This document shows, piece after piece, positions 17,418 to 29,762 of a stretch of DNA of 64,000 nt. How positions within the stretch are numbered: position 1 is the first letter of the stretch; each line of letters begins with the position of its first letter. The position numbers and the translations under genes were made by a program. Under the pieces are notes generated by a model. It saw only the letters and a program-made list of their open reading frames with translations. It had not been told where the DNA came from and did no database searches. Source of the DNA: Gandjariella thermophila (GTDB lineage: Bacteria; Actinomycetota; Actinomycetes; Mycobacteriales; Pseudonocardiaceae); contig NZ_BJFL01000023.1 in NCBI RefSeq assembly GCF_005405885.1, positions 35,316 through 99,315 on the forward strand, written 5' to 3'.

Positions 17418-17635
17418 CGGTCGGCGTGCCGATGAGGGTGGTCCGACCAGGGGGCGGAGTGCATCCGAGTGAGCGATTCGGTGTTCTCCGCAACCTCTGA
17501 ACGGCGAACAAATGCACTCCAACGGCGGTACGGAGGAGGAAGAGGGATGCTGTGGCCGGTGTCCCGGCCGGTCCGCGCGCACATTGCAGGTGACCGCAGT
17601 GTCCAGCCGATGGCGACGCCTCTACGATCGCGGCC

Positions 17636-19312
<1,677 letters not shown>

Positions 19313-19327
19313 ACGGAGAAACCGTTC

Positions 19328-22300
19328 GTGGCGGCCAGGGACGAGGCGCAGGCAGACGTCGAGGTGGACACCCTCGTGGTGTCCGCCCGGCGGCTGCGTT
19401 GGCGGGCGCCCGAACTCGCCCTGGTGCTCAGCGAGCGGGCGGCGGCGCTGGCCGGCGCCCGGCGGGACGAGGCCGAGCGGTTACGCGCGGAGGCGTTGGC
19501 CGTGTCCGCGCTCAACCGGCTGGGCCGGGGCATGCAGGTGGTCGACCGCACGGTGAGGGTGCTGCGGGCCGCCGAGGCGGCCGGGCAGCCGGAGGTCGGC
19601 TGGGAGGTGCGGGTCGAACTCGCCGCGAATGCGAAAGCGGCTCGGGTTCCGATGACCGGCTTCGCGCTGCTCCGGCCGGTGCTGGCGGCCGAGGGCGTGC
19701 CCAACGCGCTGCGCGCGACCGCCCTGATGCGGGCCACCGAATGCCTGGTCGGCCTCGGCCGCAGCCAGCCGATCAGTGACGCGCTGGACGAGTCGGACCG
19801 GCGATACGCGGCGGCCGAGGAACTGGACGGCGACACCCGGCTGCTGCTGCGCGGCCAACTCCACGCGGTGATCGCCGCGCACCAGCGGCGCTGGGGCGAC
19901 CTGGCCGGCGCCATCGCCGCCGCGCGGGACGGGCTCGCCCTGCTCGACCAGGTGCGGGACCGGGACACCGACAGCGGGGAGGTGCTCGGACGCCTCGTCC
20001 TGGAGTTGGTGTGCGCGCTGATGGACTCCGACGAGGTCGGTGAGGCGTCCCGGGCCGCGGAGCCCATGCTCGACCGGCCGGTGCGCGCCCCGTTCGCCGC
20101 CAGCGCGGGCTGGCTCCGACTGGCCCTCGCCACCCGCGTCCACCTGCCTGCCGGCCGGCTGGAGGTGGCCCAGGCGTTGCTGCGGGACACCGTGGACAGC
20201 GCCACCCGCCATCAGCTGGACGACCTGCTCACCGAGGCGCTGCTCGCGGTGGCGCACGTGCACGAGACGCGCGGCGAGCTGTCCGAGGCGCTGGCCCATC
20301 TGCGGTCCGCGCACGCCGCCGAGCGCAGGCAGGCGAGAATCATGTTCGGGGTGCGCGCGCGGCTCGCAGAGGGGTTCGTCGCCAACGGCCGCGAGGTCGG
20401 TACCGCCGTGCCGGACCAGTTGGCCGCGCTGCTGCGGCCCGGCGATGCCAGCCAGCCGCACGCCACGGCGACCACCGAACCCGCCACCTCGCTAGCCGGA
20501 GCGCCGACGTCGATCGCCGAGCCCGTGGTGCCACCATGGTCGGCCGAACCGGCGGAACCCACCGGATTCGGTGCGCCGGAGGACTCCCCGGGAATCGCGG
20601 CCGCCGCGGAACCGCAGCTGGCGGAGCCGTCCGAGCGGTCCCGTCCGACAGAGCCGGCCGAGGCGGCCGAAGACGCCGGACCGCGGATCGCCGATGTGCC
20701 GGAGCCGGAAGCGGCTGCCGCCGTCGCCGAATGGTCCTGGACGTCCGTGGAGAGCGAGGAAGCGTCCGGCGGGGACCTCGCGGACGGCGAGACACCACCC
20801 GCCGCGCCGCGCCGTACCAGTTCGCTCCGCCGGATCGGTCAGGGCAGCCGCGGCGAGGGGCGGCGCAGGACGCGGCGACCGGCCGACGAGCGTGGCGACG
20901 GGCTGTCCACCGCGTGGGCGCAGGCCGCCGATCGGTGGCGGCTGCACCGGCTGCCCGGGACCTCGCCGAGCACGACGTCCGAGGCCGGTGCCGATGCGCC
21001 TGGCATCGGTGAGGCCGCGGAACTCTCCGCGCTGGGCCGAATCTCCGGCGCCGGCACACAGCAGCCCGGGTCCGCCGGCGAGATCGACGAGCCGCCCGCC
21101 GTCGAACCCGGCGCCGTCGAACCCGGCGGCGCGGATCCGACCGGCGCGAAGGCGGCAGCCGGCGAGAGCGCGGCCGCGGACAGCACGGCGGACACCGTCA
21201 CCGGCGGGGCGACGAGCGGCATGACAGGCGGCGCCGCCGACCGCCTCGGCGACGGCGGGCTGGACGGCGTTGCCGAGGCGGAGGCCGCCGGCGGCGAGGA
21301 TCCGCCCGGTGGGCGGCGTCGCGCCGATGACCGCGGTCGGCACCCTCGGCATGGCACCGACCGGCCGACCGGCCTGGACGTGCTCGCGGCGGCAGGGGTC
21401 ACGCCGATCCCCGGCACGGGGGGCCGCCGCCGGGCGGCCGACCCGGAGGAGGACACGGACGCCGGTGGCGCCGCCCCCAGCGCGGGCGAGGACCAGACCG
21501 CCGAGCCCCCGGGCGGACCTGCCGACGATCCGCTCGGCGCTCCGGCGGACACCGACACTGGTGCGGACCCGGCGGCGTCGGCCCTGCTGCCCGCGCCGGA
21601 GTTTCACCCGCTCAGCGCCCTCGCGGCCGAACCAGACACGCCCCACCACCCTGGCCTGCAGGACGAGCCGGCCGACGACCAGGATCCGAGCGGCGTTCAT
21701 GGGGGTTCGGGTACCGCGCCCACGGCCGACCGGGTCACCGGCGGAGCCCAGAGGGAGCACGGCGGCCCGGCCGCCGGTGAACATGGACGCGAGACCGACC
21801 GGCCGGTGCCACGGCTCGTCTCGCCGGTTGACCCCGAGCCCGCCATGGTGTGGTGCCCGGACGCGGCCCCGCTGCCTGCCTTCGTCGAGGACCCGCGGTG
21901 GTCGCGTGCGGTGGACCGGTCCACCGAGGCGCGCATCCCGGAGCCCGGCCCGGAACCCGACCTGCCGGACCCCGACCGCCCCGAGCCGCACCGGCCGGAA
22001 CCCCGCCGGCCGGAGCCCGAGCGGGAGCCGTCGAAGCCGCCGCCGCTGCCGGACCCGCTGCCACCCGAGCCTGGCCCGGATGCCATTCCGCCGGTGCCCG
22101 AGCCGGACGAGCGGCCGCACGATCCCGAGCCGCCACCTCCGGAGCCGCCCCAGCAGCCGGATGCCGGCCCGGAGCGGCGCACCGCCGCCGGCCATCGGGC
22201 GGGCAGCGAACCGGCGGCGTTCTCCGATCACGGGGCCGAGCAGCCGACCCCCGCCGGTCGGTGGGCCGACCGCGAGCCCGGGGCGCTCGCCGACCCCGGA

Positions 22301-24085
22301 AGCGACGCGCGAGCCGGTTCGCCCGACCGGCGCGGCGACGGGGGAACCGGGACGGCGGCGGAAGGCGCCGAGCCGGGGCGCGTGCGGGCCGGCACCCGCG
22401 CCGATACACGCGGTGGCTTCATCGGCGTGGTGGAGCTGCCGGCCGAGCGTGTCCCAACCGACGAGAGCGACGACACGCCCGCCGTGGCGGATGACGCGAC
22501 CGGGGCGAGAGCCAGCGGGCGACCGCGCAGGAAGAGTTCGTTCCGGTTCGGTGATCCCGAGTCCCGGGAGTCCCGCCGCAGGGTCAACGCCGCGCTCGCC
22601 GAGCTGCTGGCGGAGGCGCTGGTCGCCTACGAAACCGGCCGGCGGGGCGAGGCTCCACCGGAAGAGCAGCCGGCCGGTGACGCCCGGCCCGACGGTGGCT
22701 GGGCGGAGAGCGGCGCCGACAACCCGGACCACCGCGCCGACCAGGTGGATCACCTCGCCGCGTGGGCGGAGCGGGCCACGGCCGGCGAAGCTTTCAGCTA
22801 CTCGACGTCGGGCTACCCGACCAGCGGCCGCCGGGCGACCGGCCACGGACCCACGGACGACGATCTCACCGGGCACGAACCAATCCACGAACCATCCCCC
22901 GAACCGGGCGGCTATTCCGTTGCACCGGGCTATGCCGCAGGCGACGCGACCGCCCACTCGCTGCCCGCCGACGAGCCCGTCAGCGACGAACCGGGCGGCA
23001 TCGGAACCACCGGCCGCGACCCGGTCGGCGCCGAACCCGGCGGTAGCGGCCGGACCGGGCTCGAATTCGCCGGCCGTGGCCCGATGAGCCCCGAACCCGG
23101 CCGTAGCGACCTGACGGGACTCGAACCGGCGGCCAGCGGCCTGACCGGACCCGACTTCGCCGGACCCGACCTGCTCGCCGACGACCTCGCCGGTTCGGAC
23201 CTGATCGGCCACGAACCCGCCGGCCACGAACCCGCCGGCTACCGGGCTGGCGGCGACCGGACCGGCGACGGCTCCGAACCCACCGGCTATGGCGGCACCG
23301 CGCCGCAACCCGCCGACACTGACGATCGCGCTGATCCTGGCGACCACACCGGCAGCGAGGGGGACGAGCCCGCACAGGCGGGCCGCTCCGCCGCGCAGAC
23401 CGGCGACGGTCGTCCGCCCTCCGGGGGCCGGTCCCGGCGCGGCGGCGAGGGCACGGTGAGCGTCGCCGATCTGCTCGAGGGGCTCGGCGTCGACACCTCC
23501 CGCGCCGCCCGCGGCAGGGCGTCCCGGGCGGCGCGCCGCCGGAGCGCGGACGGCGGGACGGACCAGGAGGCTCCGGCCGGCAGACACGCGACCGGATCCG
23601 GCGTCCGGGACACGGCGGCGGCCGACCCCGCCGAAACGCCGCGCGCCACCCGGGGGCGTCACTCGGCGGAGTACTTCCGCAGCGCCTGGCAGGACGGCGG
23701 CGCGGACCGCGCCCGGCAGGACGGCGGAGCCACCGGCTACCCCGGTGACGAGTCCGCGGAACCCGGGCCAACCGACCGGTACGGGCGCCCCCGCCGGCTC
23801 ACCGCCGTGTCCGGCGGGCGGCCGTGGGAGGAGGACACCGGCCCGATCCGGTTCGGCTTCCCGGAGGACGACGGCGACCTGTCGACCACCGACAAATATT
23901 CTCTGGATCAGTACTCTGTCACGGCCGAGGAGACCTCGTTCGCCGACTGGTCACGCCCGGTGACCAACCCGCCGGCCAGCCGACCAGACGGCGGCGGCTG
24001 GACGCCGGCGTCGCCGGGGCTGATGGGCCATGCCGGCGACGAACCCGGCTGGGGGCCTGGAGATGCGGGCTACTCCCGGCTGTGA
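19328..24085 (+). CDS. Very large, mostly disordered protein with N-terminal helical-repeat domain
   Basis: A 1585-residue protein without signal peptide or membrane helix. Residues 1-360 are a well-behaved helical region (Ala/Leu/Arg-rich, TPR-like, for instance ELALVLSERAAALAGARRDEAERL). From about 360 onward it is dominated by Pro, Ala, Gly, Glu and Asp, with Pro/Glu tracts near 875-940, a basic island RRKSSFRFGDPESRESRRRVNAALAELL near 1062-1090, and degenerate short repeats of the type GHEPAGY/GLEPA near 1240-1330. Short ordered islands such as TVSVADLLEGLGVD recur late. Codon 52 is TTA. Start GTG 19328, 15 bases after ettA, so probably cotranscribed. Function unknown; a scaffold for a signalling or cell-envelope complex is only a guess. 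Confidence 0.75.
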   Translation: MAARDEAQADVEVDTLVVSARRLRWRAPELALVLSERAAALAGARRDEAERLRAEALAVSALNRLGRGMQVVDRTVRVLRAAEAAGQPEVGWEVRVELAANAKAARVPMTGFALLRPVLAAEGVPNALRATALMRATECLVGLGRSQPISDALDESDRRYAAAEELDGDTRLLLRGQLHAVIAAHQRRWGDLAGAIAAARDGLALLDQVRDRDTDSGEVLGRLVLELVCALMDSDEVGEASRAAEPMLDRPVRAPFAASAGWLRLALATRVHLPAGRLEVAQALLRDTVDSATRHQLDDLLTEALLAVAHVHETRGELSEALAHLRSAHAAERRQARIMFGVRARLAEGFVANGREVGTAVPDQLAALLRPGDASQPHATATTEPATSLAGAPTSIAEPVVPPWSAEPAEPTGFGAPEDSPGIAAAAEPQLAEPSERSRPTEPAEAAEDAGPRIADVPEPEAAAAVAEWSWTSVESEEASGGDLADGETPPAAPRRTSSLRRIGQGSRGEGRRRTRRPADERGDGLSTAWAQAADRWRLHRLPGTSPSTTSEAGADAPGIGEAAELSALGRISGAGTQQPGSAGEIDEPPAVEPGAVEPGGADPTGAKAAAGESAAADSTADTVTGGATSGMTGGAADRLGDGGLDGVAEAEAAGGEDPPGGRRRADDRGRHPRHGTDRPTGLDVLAAAGVTPIPGTGGRRRAADPEEDTDAGGAAPSAGEDQTAEPPGGPADDPLGAPADTDTGADPAASALLPAPEFHPLSALAAEPDTPHHPGLQDEPADDQDPSGVHGGSGTAPTADRVTGGAQREHGGPAAGEHGRETDRPVPRLVSPVDPEPAMVWCPDAAPLPAFVEDPRWSRAVDRSTEARIPEPGPEPDLPDPDRPEPHRPEPRRPEPEREPSKPPPLPDPLPPEPGPDAIPPVPEPDERPHDPEPPPPEPPQQPDAGPERRTAAGHRAGSEPAAFSDHGAEQPTPAGRWADREPGALADPGSDARAGSPDRRGDGGTGTAAEGAEPGRVRAGTRADTRGGFIGVVELPAERVPTDESDDTPAVADDATGARASGRPRRKSSFRFGDPESRESRRRVNAALAELLAEALVAYETGRRGEAPPEEQPAGDARPDGGWAESGADNPDHRADQVDHLAAWAERATAGEAFSYSTSGYPTSGRRATGHGPTDDDLTGHEPIHEPSPEPGGYSVAPGYAAGDATAHSLPADEPVSDEPGGIGTTGRDPVGAEPGGSGRTGLEFAGRGPMSPEPGRSDLTGLEPAASGLTGPDFAGPDLLADDLAGSDLIGHEPAGHEPAGYRAGGDRTGDGSEPTGYGGTAPQPADTDDRADPGDHTGSEGDEPAQAGRSAAQTGDGRPPSGGRSRRGGEGTVSVADLLEGLGVDTSRAARGRASRAARRRSADGGTDQEAPAGRHATGSGVRDTAAADPAETPRATRGRHSAEYFRSAWQDGGADRARQDGGATGYPGDESAEPGPTDRYGRPRRLTAVSGGRPWEEDTGPIRFGFPEDDGDLSTTDKYSLDQYSVTAEETSFADWSRPVTNPPASRPDGGGWTPASPGLMGHAGDEPGWGPGDAGYSRL

Positions 24086-24260
24086 CAACGCTTACCCAAG
24101 GGTGTGCCGGCGCGGGAGAACCCGCGCGGACCCCGCGTCCCGACCGGCGGCGGCGCGGCCGTGGCCGCCCATCCCGTCGCCGGTCGGTGTCCGGGGGCCG
24201 TCTAGGGTTGAGCCGGACCCGGCACACCGACGTGCCGGATAGCCGTGGAGCCGCCTGAAC

Positions 24261-27200
24261 ATGACCTCGACCGGAGCCCCGTCCCGCCCCCTCACCGTCG
24301 GTAACGCACTCGGCCACGACCGGACGTCGAGTCCCGAGCAGGCCCGCGACGAGCTGATCGAGCGCGCGGCCAGCCTCGCCCCGGACATCGCCGAGCTGAT
24401 CCGGCTGTACTTCCGGTACCTCCCGCCCGAGGAGGTGATCGACGACGACCCGGTCGACCTGGTCGGCGCGGTTCGCTCCACCCTGCAACTCGCCGAGAAC
24501 CGGGTCCCGGGACGCCCGCTGGTGCGGGTGCTCAACCCGACCCGCGGCCACGACGGCTGGACCTCCAACTCCACCGTGGTCCAGGTGGTCACCGACGACA
24601 TGCCCTACCTGGTCGACTCGGTGGCCTCCCGGCTGACCAGCGGCGGGGTGCAGGTGCAGCGCACCGTGCACCCGATCGTGGTGGTGCGGCGAGACGTCGC
24701 CGGCCGGCTGCTGGAGGTGCTGCCCACCGCGGACCCGGACGCGCCGCCACGGGACACCTTCGCCGAGTCGTGGATGAGCGTCGAGATCGACCTCATCACC
24801 GACCCGCAGCGGGCGCGGGAGCTGGAGAACGGCCTGCTGTCGGTGCTGATGGAGGTGCGCGAGGTGGTCGAGGACACCGAGCGCATGGCCGGCATGGCAC
24901 GGTCGCTGGCCGACCGGCTGGAGGCCGACCCGCCGCCGCTGCCGGACGACGAGGTGCGGGACGGCGCCCGGCTGCTGCGCTGGCTGGCCGCCGGCCATTT
25001 CACTTTCCTCGGCTACCGGCACTACGAGCTGGTGCAGGACTCGTCCACCGAGGAGAAGCCGGCGCTGCGCGGGGTGCTCGGCTCCGGGCTGGGCGTGCTC
25101 CGCCAGGACAGCCTGGCCGCGCGCAGTTTCGTCGCCGGGCCGGACGCGGCCGCCCAGGCGCTCGCGCGCGAACTGCTGGTGCTCACCCAGGCGAGCGCGC
25201 CCTCGCCGGTGCACCGCTCGGTCTACCCGTTCTACGTCGGCGTGAAGACCTTCGACGGCGAGGGCAACGTCACCGGCGAGCACCGCTTCCTGGGCGCGTT
25301 CACCACCGCCGCGCTGCACGAGAACGTGCTGGAGATCCCGGTCATCGAGCGGCGAGTCCGGGAGGTGATCCACCGCGCCGGGTTCCCGCTGGAGTCCTAC
25401 TCCGGCCAGCGGATGCTCGAGGTGGTCCAGGACTACCCGCGCACCGAGCTGTTCTCCACGGATGTCGACACGCTGTACCACACCGTCACCGGGGTGCTCG
25501 CGCTCGCCGAACGCCGCCGGCTGCGGCTGTTCCTCCGCCGCGACCCCTACCACCGGTTCTTCTCCTGCCTGGTGTACCTGCCCCGGGACCGGTACACGAC
25601 CACGTCCCGGCTGGCCATGCAGGAGGTGCTGCTCGACGAGCTGCACGGCACCCACCTGGAGTTCAGCACCCGGGTCGGCGAGTCCGCGCTGGCACGCGTG
25701 CACTTCACCGTGCACACCGACCCCACCGAGGCGGTCGAGCCGGACACTGCCCGCATCCAGGAACGGCTGACGGAGGCGGTGCGCAGCTGGGACGACCTGA
25801 TGGTGGACGCGGTGGTGGCCGAGCAGCGGGACACCGAGGGCGGCCCGCAGCTCGGCCCCGAGTCCGCCTCCGAGCTGGGCCAGCGGTACGCCACCGCGTT
25901 CCCCGAGGCGTACAAGGAGGACTTCTCCGCCGCGGACGGCCTGGCCGACCTGCGCCGGCTGCAGGCGCTCGGGGATGGCGGCCTGGACATCGCCTTCTAC
26001 GTGCCGGCCGACGCCGAGCCGGGGGAGCGGCGGTTCAAGCTCTACCTCTCCGGCCGCCGGGTGACGCTGTCCCAGGTGCTGCCGGTGCTGCAGCGGATGG
26101 ACGTCGAGGTGGTCGACGAGCGGCCGTACGACGTGCGGCTGGACGACGGCCGGCAGTACTGGATCTTCGACTTCGGGCTGCGGGTGGACCCGGCCGTGCT
26201 GGAGCGGCTGGCCAAGGCCGACCTGGACGACGTGCGCACCCGCTTCGAGCAGGCGTTCGCCGCGGCCTGGCGGGCCGAGTGCGAGGTCGACCGGTTCAAC
26301 GCGCTGGTGCTGCGCGCCGGGCTGACCTGGCGCGGCGCGTCGGTGCTCCGCGCGTACGCCAAGTACCTGCGCCAGGCCGGCACCCCGTACAGCCAGAACT
26401 ACATCGAGGACGCGGTGCTGGCGCACACCGCGGTGGCCACCGCGCTGGTGCGGCTGTTCGAGACCCGCTTCGACCCGGCGCTGCCGGAGACCAACCGGGT
26501 CAACCAGGCCGAGGCGCTGACCGCCGAGATCACCCAGATGATCGACGAGGTGGAGAGCCTGGACGCGGACCGCATCCTGCGCAGCTACCTCACCCTGATC
26601 GCCGCGACGCTGCGGACCAACTACTTCGTCCGGGACGCCGACGGCCGACCCCGTCCGTACCTGGCGATCAAGCTGGACCCGCGCCGCATCCCGGAACTGC
26701 CCGAGCCGCGGCCCCAGTTCGAGATCTTCGTGTACTCGCCGCGGCTGGAGGGCGTTCACCTGCGCTTCGGCCCGGTCGCCAGGGGTGGGCTGCGCTGGTC
26801 GGACCGCCGGGAGGACTTCCGCACCGAGATCCTCGGCCTGGTCAAGGCGCAGGCGGTGAAGAACGCGGTGATCGTGCCGGTCGGCGCGAAGGGCGGCTTC
26901 GTGGTGAAGCGCCCGCCCGCCCCGACCGGCGACCCGAGCCTGGACCGGGAGGCCCAGCTCACCGAGGGCATCGCCTGCTACCGGCAGTTCATCTCGGGCC
27001 TGCTGGACCTCACCGACAACCTCTCCGGTGGCACGGTGGTGCCCGCCCCGCAGGTGGTCCGATACGACGGCGACGACACCTACCTGGTGGTCGCCGCGGA
27101 CAAGGGCACCGCGACGTTCTCCGACATCGCCAACGAGGTCGCGATCAGCTACGGGTTCTGGCTGGGCGACGCGTTCGCCTCCGGCGGCTCCACCGGCTAC

Positions 27201-29228
27201 GACCACAAGGCCATGGGCATCACCGCGCGTGGCGCGTGGGAGAGCGTCAAGCGGCACTTCCGCGAACTCGGCGTGGACACCCAGGCCCAGGACTTCACCG
27301 TGGTCGGCGTCGGCGACATGTCCGGCGACGTGTTCGGCAACGGGATGCTGCTCTCGGAGCACATTCGGCTGGTGGCCGCGTTCGACCACCGGCACATCTT
27401 CGTCGACCCGAACCCGGACGCGGCGACCTCCTTCCGGGAGCGGGAGCGGCTGTTCGGCCTGCCCCGGTCGTCCTGGGACGACTACGACCGCAGCACGATC
27501 AGCGAGGGTGGCGGGGTGTGGCCGCGCACCGCCAAGTCCATCGTCGTCACCGCGCAGATGCGGGAGGCCCTGGGGCTGTCCGAGGAGGTCACCCGGCTCG
27601 CCCCCACCGAGCTGATCAAGGCGATCCTGCTCGCCCCGGTCGACCTGCTGTGGAACGGCGGCATCGGCACCTACGTCAAGGCGGCCACCGAGACCCACGC
27701 CGAGGTCGGCGACAAGGCCAACGACGCGGTCCGGGTGGATGGCCGCGACCTGCGGGTCAAGGTGGTCGGCGAGGGCGGCAACCTGGGGCTCACCCAGCGC
27801 GGCCGGATCGAGTTCGCCCGCGCCGGCGGCCGGGTGAACACCGACGCCCTGGACAACTCCGCCGGGGTGGACTGCTCCGACCATGAGGTCAACATCAAGA
27901 TCATGCTGGACCACCTGGTCACCGAGGGGCGGCTGGGCACCGACGAGCGGAACAAGCTGCTCACCGAGATGACCGACGAGGTCGCCGACCTGGTGCTGGC
28001 CGACAACTACGCGCAGAACAAGGTGCTCGGCGTGGCCAGGGCGCACGCCGCCGCCATGCTGCCGGTGCACGCGCGGCTGGTCGCCGACCTGGAGGAGCGT
28101 GGCGGCCTGGACCGCCGACTGGAGTCGCTGCCCACCGCCGCGCAGTTCAAGGAGTTGGAGAAGGCCGGCCACGGGCTCACCTCGCCCGAACTGGCCACCC
28201 TGCTGGCGCACGTCAAGCTGCGGCTCAAGGACGAGGCGCTGGCCAGCGACCTGCCCACCGGAGATGTGTTCGCCCGCCGGCTGCCCGACTACTTCCCCAC
28301 GAGGCTGCGGGAGAACTACGAGGACGCGATCGCCGCGCACCCGCTGCGCAAGGAGATCATCACCACCCTGCTGGTCAACGAGGTGGTCAACGGCGGCGGC
28401 GTGTCGTACGCGTTCCGGCTGGCCGAGGAGCTGAGCGCGAGCGCCACCGACGCGATCCGCGCCTACACCGCGGTCACCCGGATCTACGAGCTGAACCGGC
28501 TGTGGGCGGAGATCGAGGCGCTGGACAACGCGATCTCCAGCGACGTGGCCGACGAGATGGTGCTGGAAAGCCGGCGGCTGCTGGACCGGGCGTCCCGGTG
28601 GCTGCTGTCCAACCGGCCGCAGCCGCTCGCGGTCGGCGCGGAGATCAGCCGGTTCGCCCCGGTGGTGGGCCAGCTCGCGCCGCGGATGATGGAGCTGCTG
28701 CACGGCCGGGAGCAGGAGGGCGTGCGGCAGCGGGCCGAGCGGCTGATCGACCGCGGCGTGCCCGCCGGGTTGGCCGAGCGGGTCGCGTCGCTGCTCTACA
28801 CATACGGCCTGCTGGACGTGGCGGAGATCGCCGAACTGGCCGAGCGGGAGGCCGGCACGGGCACGATCGGCGCCGAGCGCACCCACGCCGAGGCCGCCGA
28901 GCTGTACTACGCGCTGTCCGACCACCTGGGCATCGACCTGATGCTCAACTCGGTCAGCGAGCTGCCGCGCGGCAACCGCTGGCACGCGCTGGCCCGGCTG
29001 GCGCTGCGCGACGACCTGTACTCCTCGCTGCGGGGCATCGCGGTGGACGTGCTGCGGCACAGCGACCCGACGGACAGCCCGGAGGAGAAGATCGCCCAGT
29101 GGGAGGCCACCAACGCGTCCCGGCTCGGCCGGGCACGGGCCACCCTGGACGAGATCAACCGGGTCGGCCGGCTGGACCTGGCCACGCTGTCGGTGGCCGC
29201 CCGGCAGGTGCGCGGCATGGTTCGCTGA
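24261..29228 (+). CDS. gdh: NAD-dependent glutamate dehydrogenase, large (GDH-180 type)
   Basis: A 1655-residue enzyme that deaminates glutamate to 2-oxoglutarate using NAD. Long N-terminal regulatory part (residues 1-700, ACT-like and helical domains), then the catalytic core with the glutamate-binding Lys segment VPVGAKGGFVVKR near 870-882, the YDHKAMGITARGAWE stretch, and the nucleotide-binding segment VGVGDMSGDVFGNGMLLS near 1013-1030. The length matches the 180-kDa class known from Streptomyces and mycobacteria (Rv2476c). ATG at 24261. Its stop overlaps the edge of dispersed repeat A. In mycobacteria this enzyme is inhibited by the FHA protein GarA; that regulator is not in this window. 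Confidence 0.96.
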   Translation: MTSTGAPSRPLTVGNALGHDRTSSPEQARDELIERAASLAPDIAELIRLYFRYLPPEEVIDDDPVDLVGAVRSTLQLAENRVPGRPLVRVLNPTRGHDGWTSNSTVVQVVTDDMPYLVDSVASRLTSGGVQVQRTVHPIVVVRRDVAGRLLEVLPTADPDAPPRDTFAESWMSVEIDLITDPQRARELENGLLSVLMEVREVVEDTERMAGMARSLADRLEADPPPLPDDEVRDGARLLRWLAAGHFTFLGYRHYELVQDSSTEEKPALRGVLGSGLGVLRQDSLAARSFVAGPDAAAQALARELLVLTQASAPSPVHRSVYPFYVGVKTFDGEGNVTGEHRFLGAFTTAALHENVLEIPVIERRVREVIHRAGFPLESYSGQRMLEVVQDYPRTELFSTDVDTLYHTVTGVLALAERRRLRLFLRRDPYHRFFSCLVYLPRDRYTTTSRLAMQEVLLDELHGTHLEFSTRVGESALARVHFTVHTDPTEAVEPDTARIQERLTEAVRSWDDLMVDAVVAEQRDTEGGPQLGPESASELGQRYATAFPEAYKEDFSAADGLADLRRLQALGDGGLDIAFYVPADAEPGERRFKLYLSGRRVTLSQVLPVLQRMDVEVVDERPYDVRLDDGRQYWIFDFGLRVDPAVLERLAKADLDDVRTRFEQAFAAAWRAECEVDRFNALVLRAGLTWRGASVLRAYAKYLRQAGTPYSQNYIEDAVLAHTAVATALVRLFETRFDPALPETNRVNQAEALTAEITQMIDEVESLDADRILRSYLTLIAATLRTNYFVRDADGRPRPYLAIKLDPRRIPELPEPRPQFEIFVYSPRLEGVHLRFGPVARGGLRWSDRREDFRTEILGLVKAQAVKNAVIVPVGAKGGFVVKRPPAPTGDPSLDREAQLTEGIACYRQFISGLLDLTDNLSGGTVVPAPQVVRYDGDDTYLVVAADKGTATFSDIANEVAISYGFWLGDAFASGGSTGYDHKAMGITARGAWESVKRHFRELGVDTQAQDFTVVGVGDMSGDVFGNGMLLSEHIRLVAAFDHRHIFVDPNPDAATSFRERERLFGLPRSSWDDYDRSTISEGGGVWPRTAKSIVVTAQMREALGLSEEVTRLAPTELIKAILLAPVDLLWNGGIGTYVKAATETHAEVGDKANDAVRVDGRDLRVKVVGEGGNLGLTQRGRIEFARAGGRVNTDALDNSAGVDCSDHEVNIKIMLDHLVTEGRLGTDERNKLLTEMTDEVADLVLADNYAQNKVLGVARAHAAAMLPVHARLVADLEERGGLDRRLESLPTAAQFKELEKAGHGLTSPELATLLAHVKLRLKDEALASDLPTGDVFARRLPDYFPTRLRENYEDAIAAHPLRKEIITTLLVNEVVNGGGVSYAFRLAEELSASATDAIRAYTAVTRIYELNRLWAEIEALDNAISSDVADEMVLESRRLLDRASRWLLSNRPQPLAVGAEISRFAPVVGQLAPRMMELLHGREQEGVRQRAERLIDRGVPAGLAERVASLLYTYGLLDVAEIAELAEREAGTGTIGAERTHAEAAELYYALSDHLGIDLMLNSVSELPRGNRWHALARLALRDDLYSSLRGIAVDVLRHSDPTDSPEEKIAQWEATNASRLGRARATLDEINRVGRLDLATLSVAARQVRGMVR

Positions 29229-29306
29229 CAGCCTGTTCTGGGGTCCGGGCGGGTCTGCGATGACGCGCACGGAACGCGCGGGGCCGGGTTCGGGGGACAG
29301 GCACTG
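29225..29306 (-). repeat. Dispersed intergenic element, copy A (short)
   Basis: Read on the minus strand it starts CAGTGCCTGTC and ends GAACAGGCTGTCAG, with GCGCGTTCC and CGTCATCGC inside, matching the right half of copies B and C. Its TGACAG end overlaps the stop codon of gdh. The palindromic left half is missing. Confidence 0.65.
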
Positions 29307-29336
29307 ACCGGCAAGACGACGGGAGGCACTGGCGGA

Positions 29337-29762
29337 GTGGGTGTGTTCGTCACCGCGGTGCGGCCGCGCTGGTCGGACATGGACGCGTTCGGCCACGTCA
29401 ACCACGCGCGGACGGTGACCCTGCTGGAGGAGGCGCGGATCGCGCTGCTGGGCGACGAGGCGGCGCGGCGGCACGCCGACGGCATGATGCGCGGCATGGT
29501 GGTGGCCCGGCTGGCCGTGGACTACCACGCGCCGCTGGTGTACACCGGCGGCGACGTGCGGGTGGAGATCTCCGTGCGCGACCTGCGCGCGGCCTCGTTC
29601 ACGCTGGACTACGCGGTCCGCGCGGACCCGGCCGGCCCGGTCGCGGTCAACGCGGAGACGCTGATGGTGCCGTACAACGTGGACTCCGCGCGGCCGCGCA
29701 GGCTGACCGACGCCGAGCGGGACTTCCTGGCCGGCTGGCGGGCCGGGAGCAGAAGTGCCTGA
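29337..29762 (+). CDS. Acyl-CoA thioesterase, 4-hydroxybenzoyl-CoA-type hotdog fold
   Basis: A 141-residue hotdog-fold protein with the diagnostic start VRPRWSDMDAFGHVNHARTVTLLEEAR, where the Asp in WSDMDAFGHVNH is the catalytic residue of the 4HBT family; it probably hydrolyses a fatty-acyl or aromatic acyl-CoA. Length typical. GTG start at 29337, with GGGAGG a few bases upstream. It overlaps the next gene by 8 bases and thus forms a two-gene unit. The same pair follows the glutamate dehydrogenase gene in mycobacteria (Rv2475c, Rv2474c), as far as I recall. Confidence 0.9.
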   Translation: MGVFVTAVRPRWSDMDAFGHVNHARTVTLLEEARIALLGDEAARRHADGMMRGMVVARLAVDYHAPLVYTGGDVRVEISVRDLRAASFTLDYAVRADPAGPVAVNAETLMVPYNVDSARPRRLTDAERDFLAGWRAGSRSA

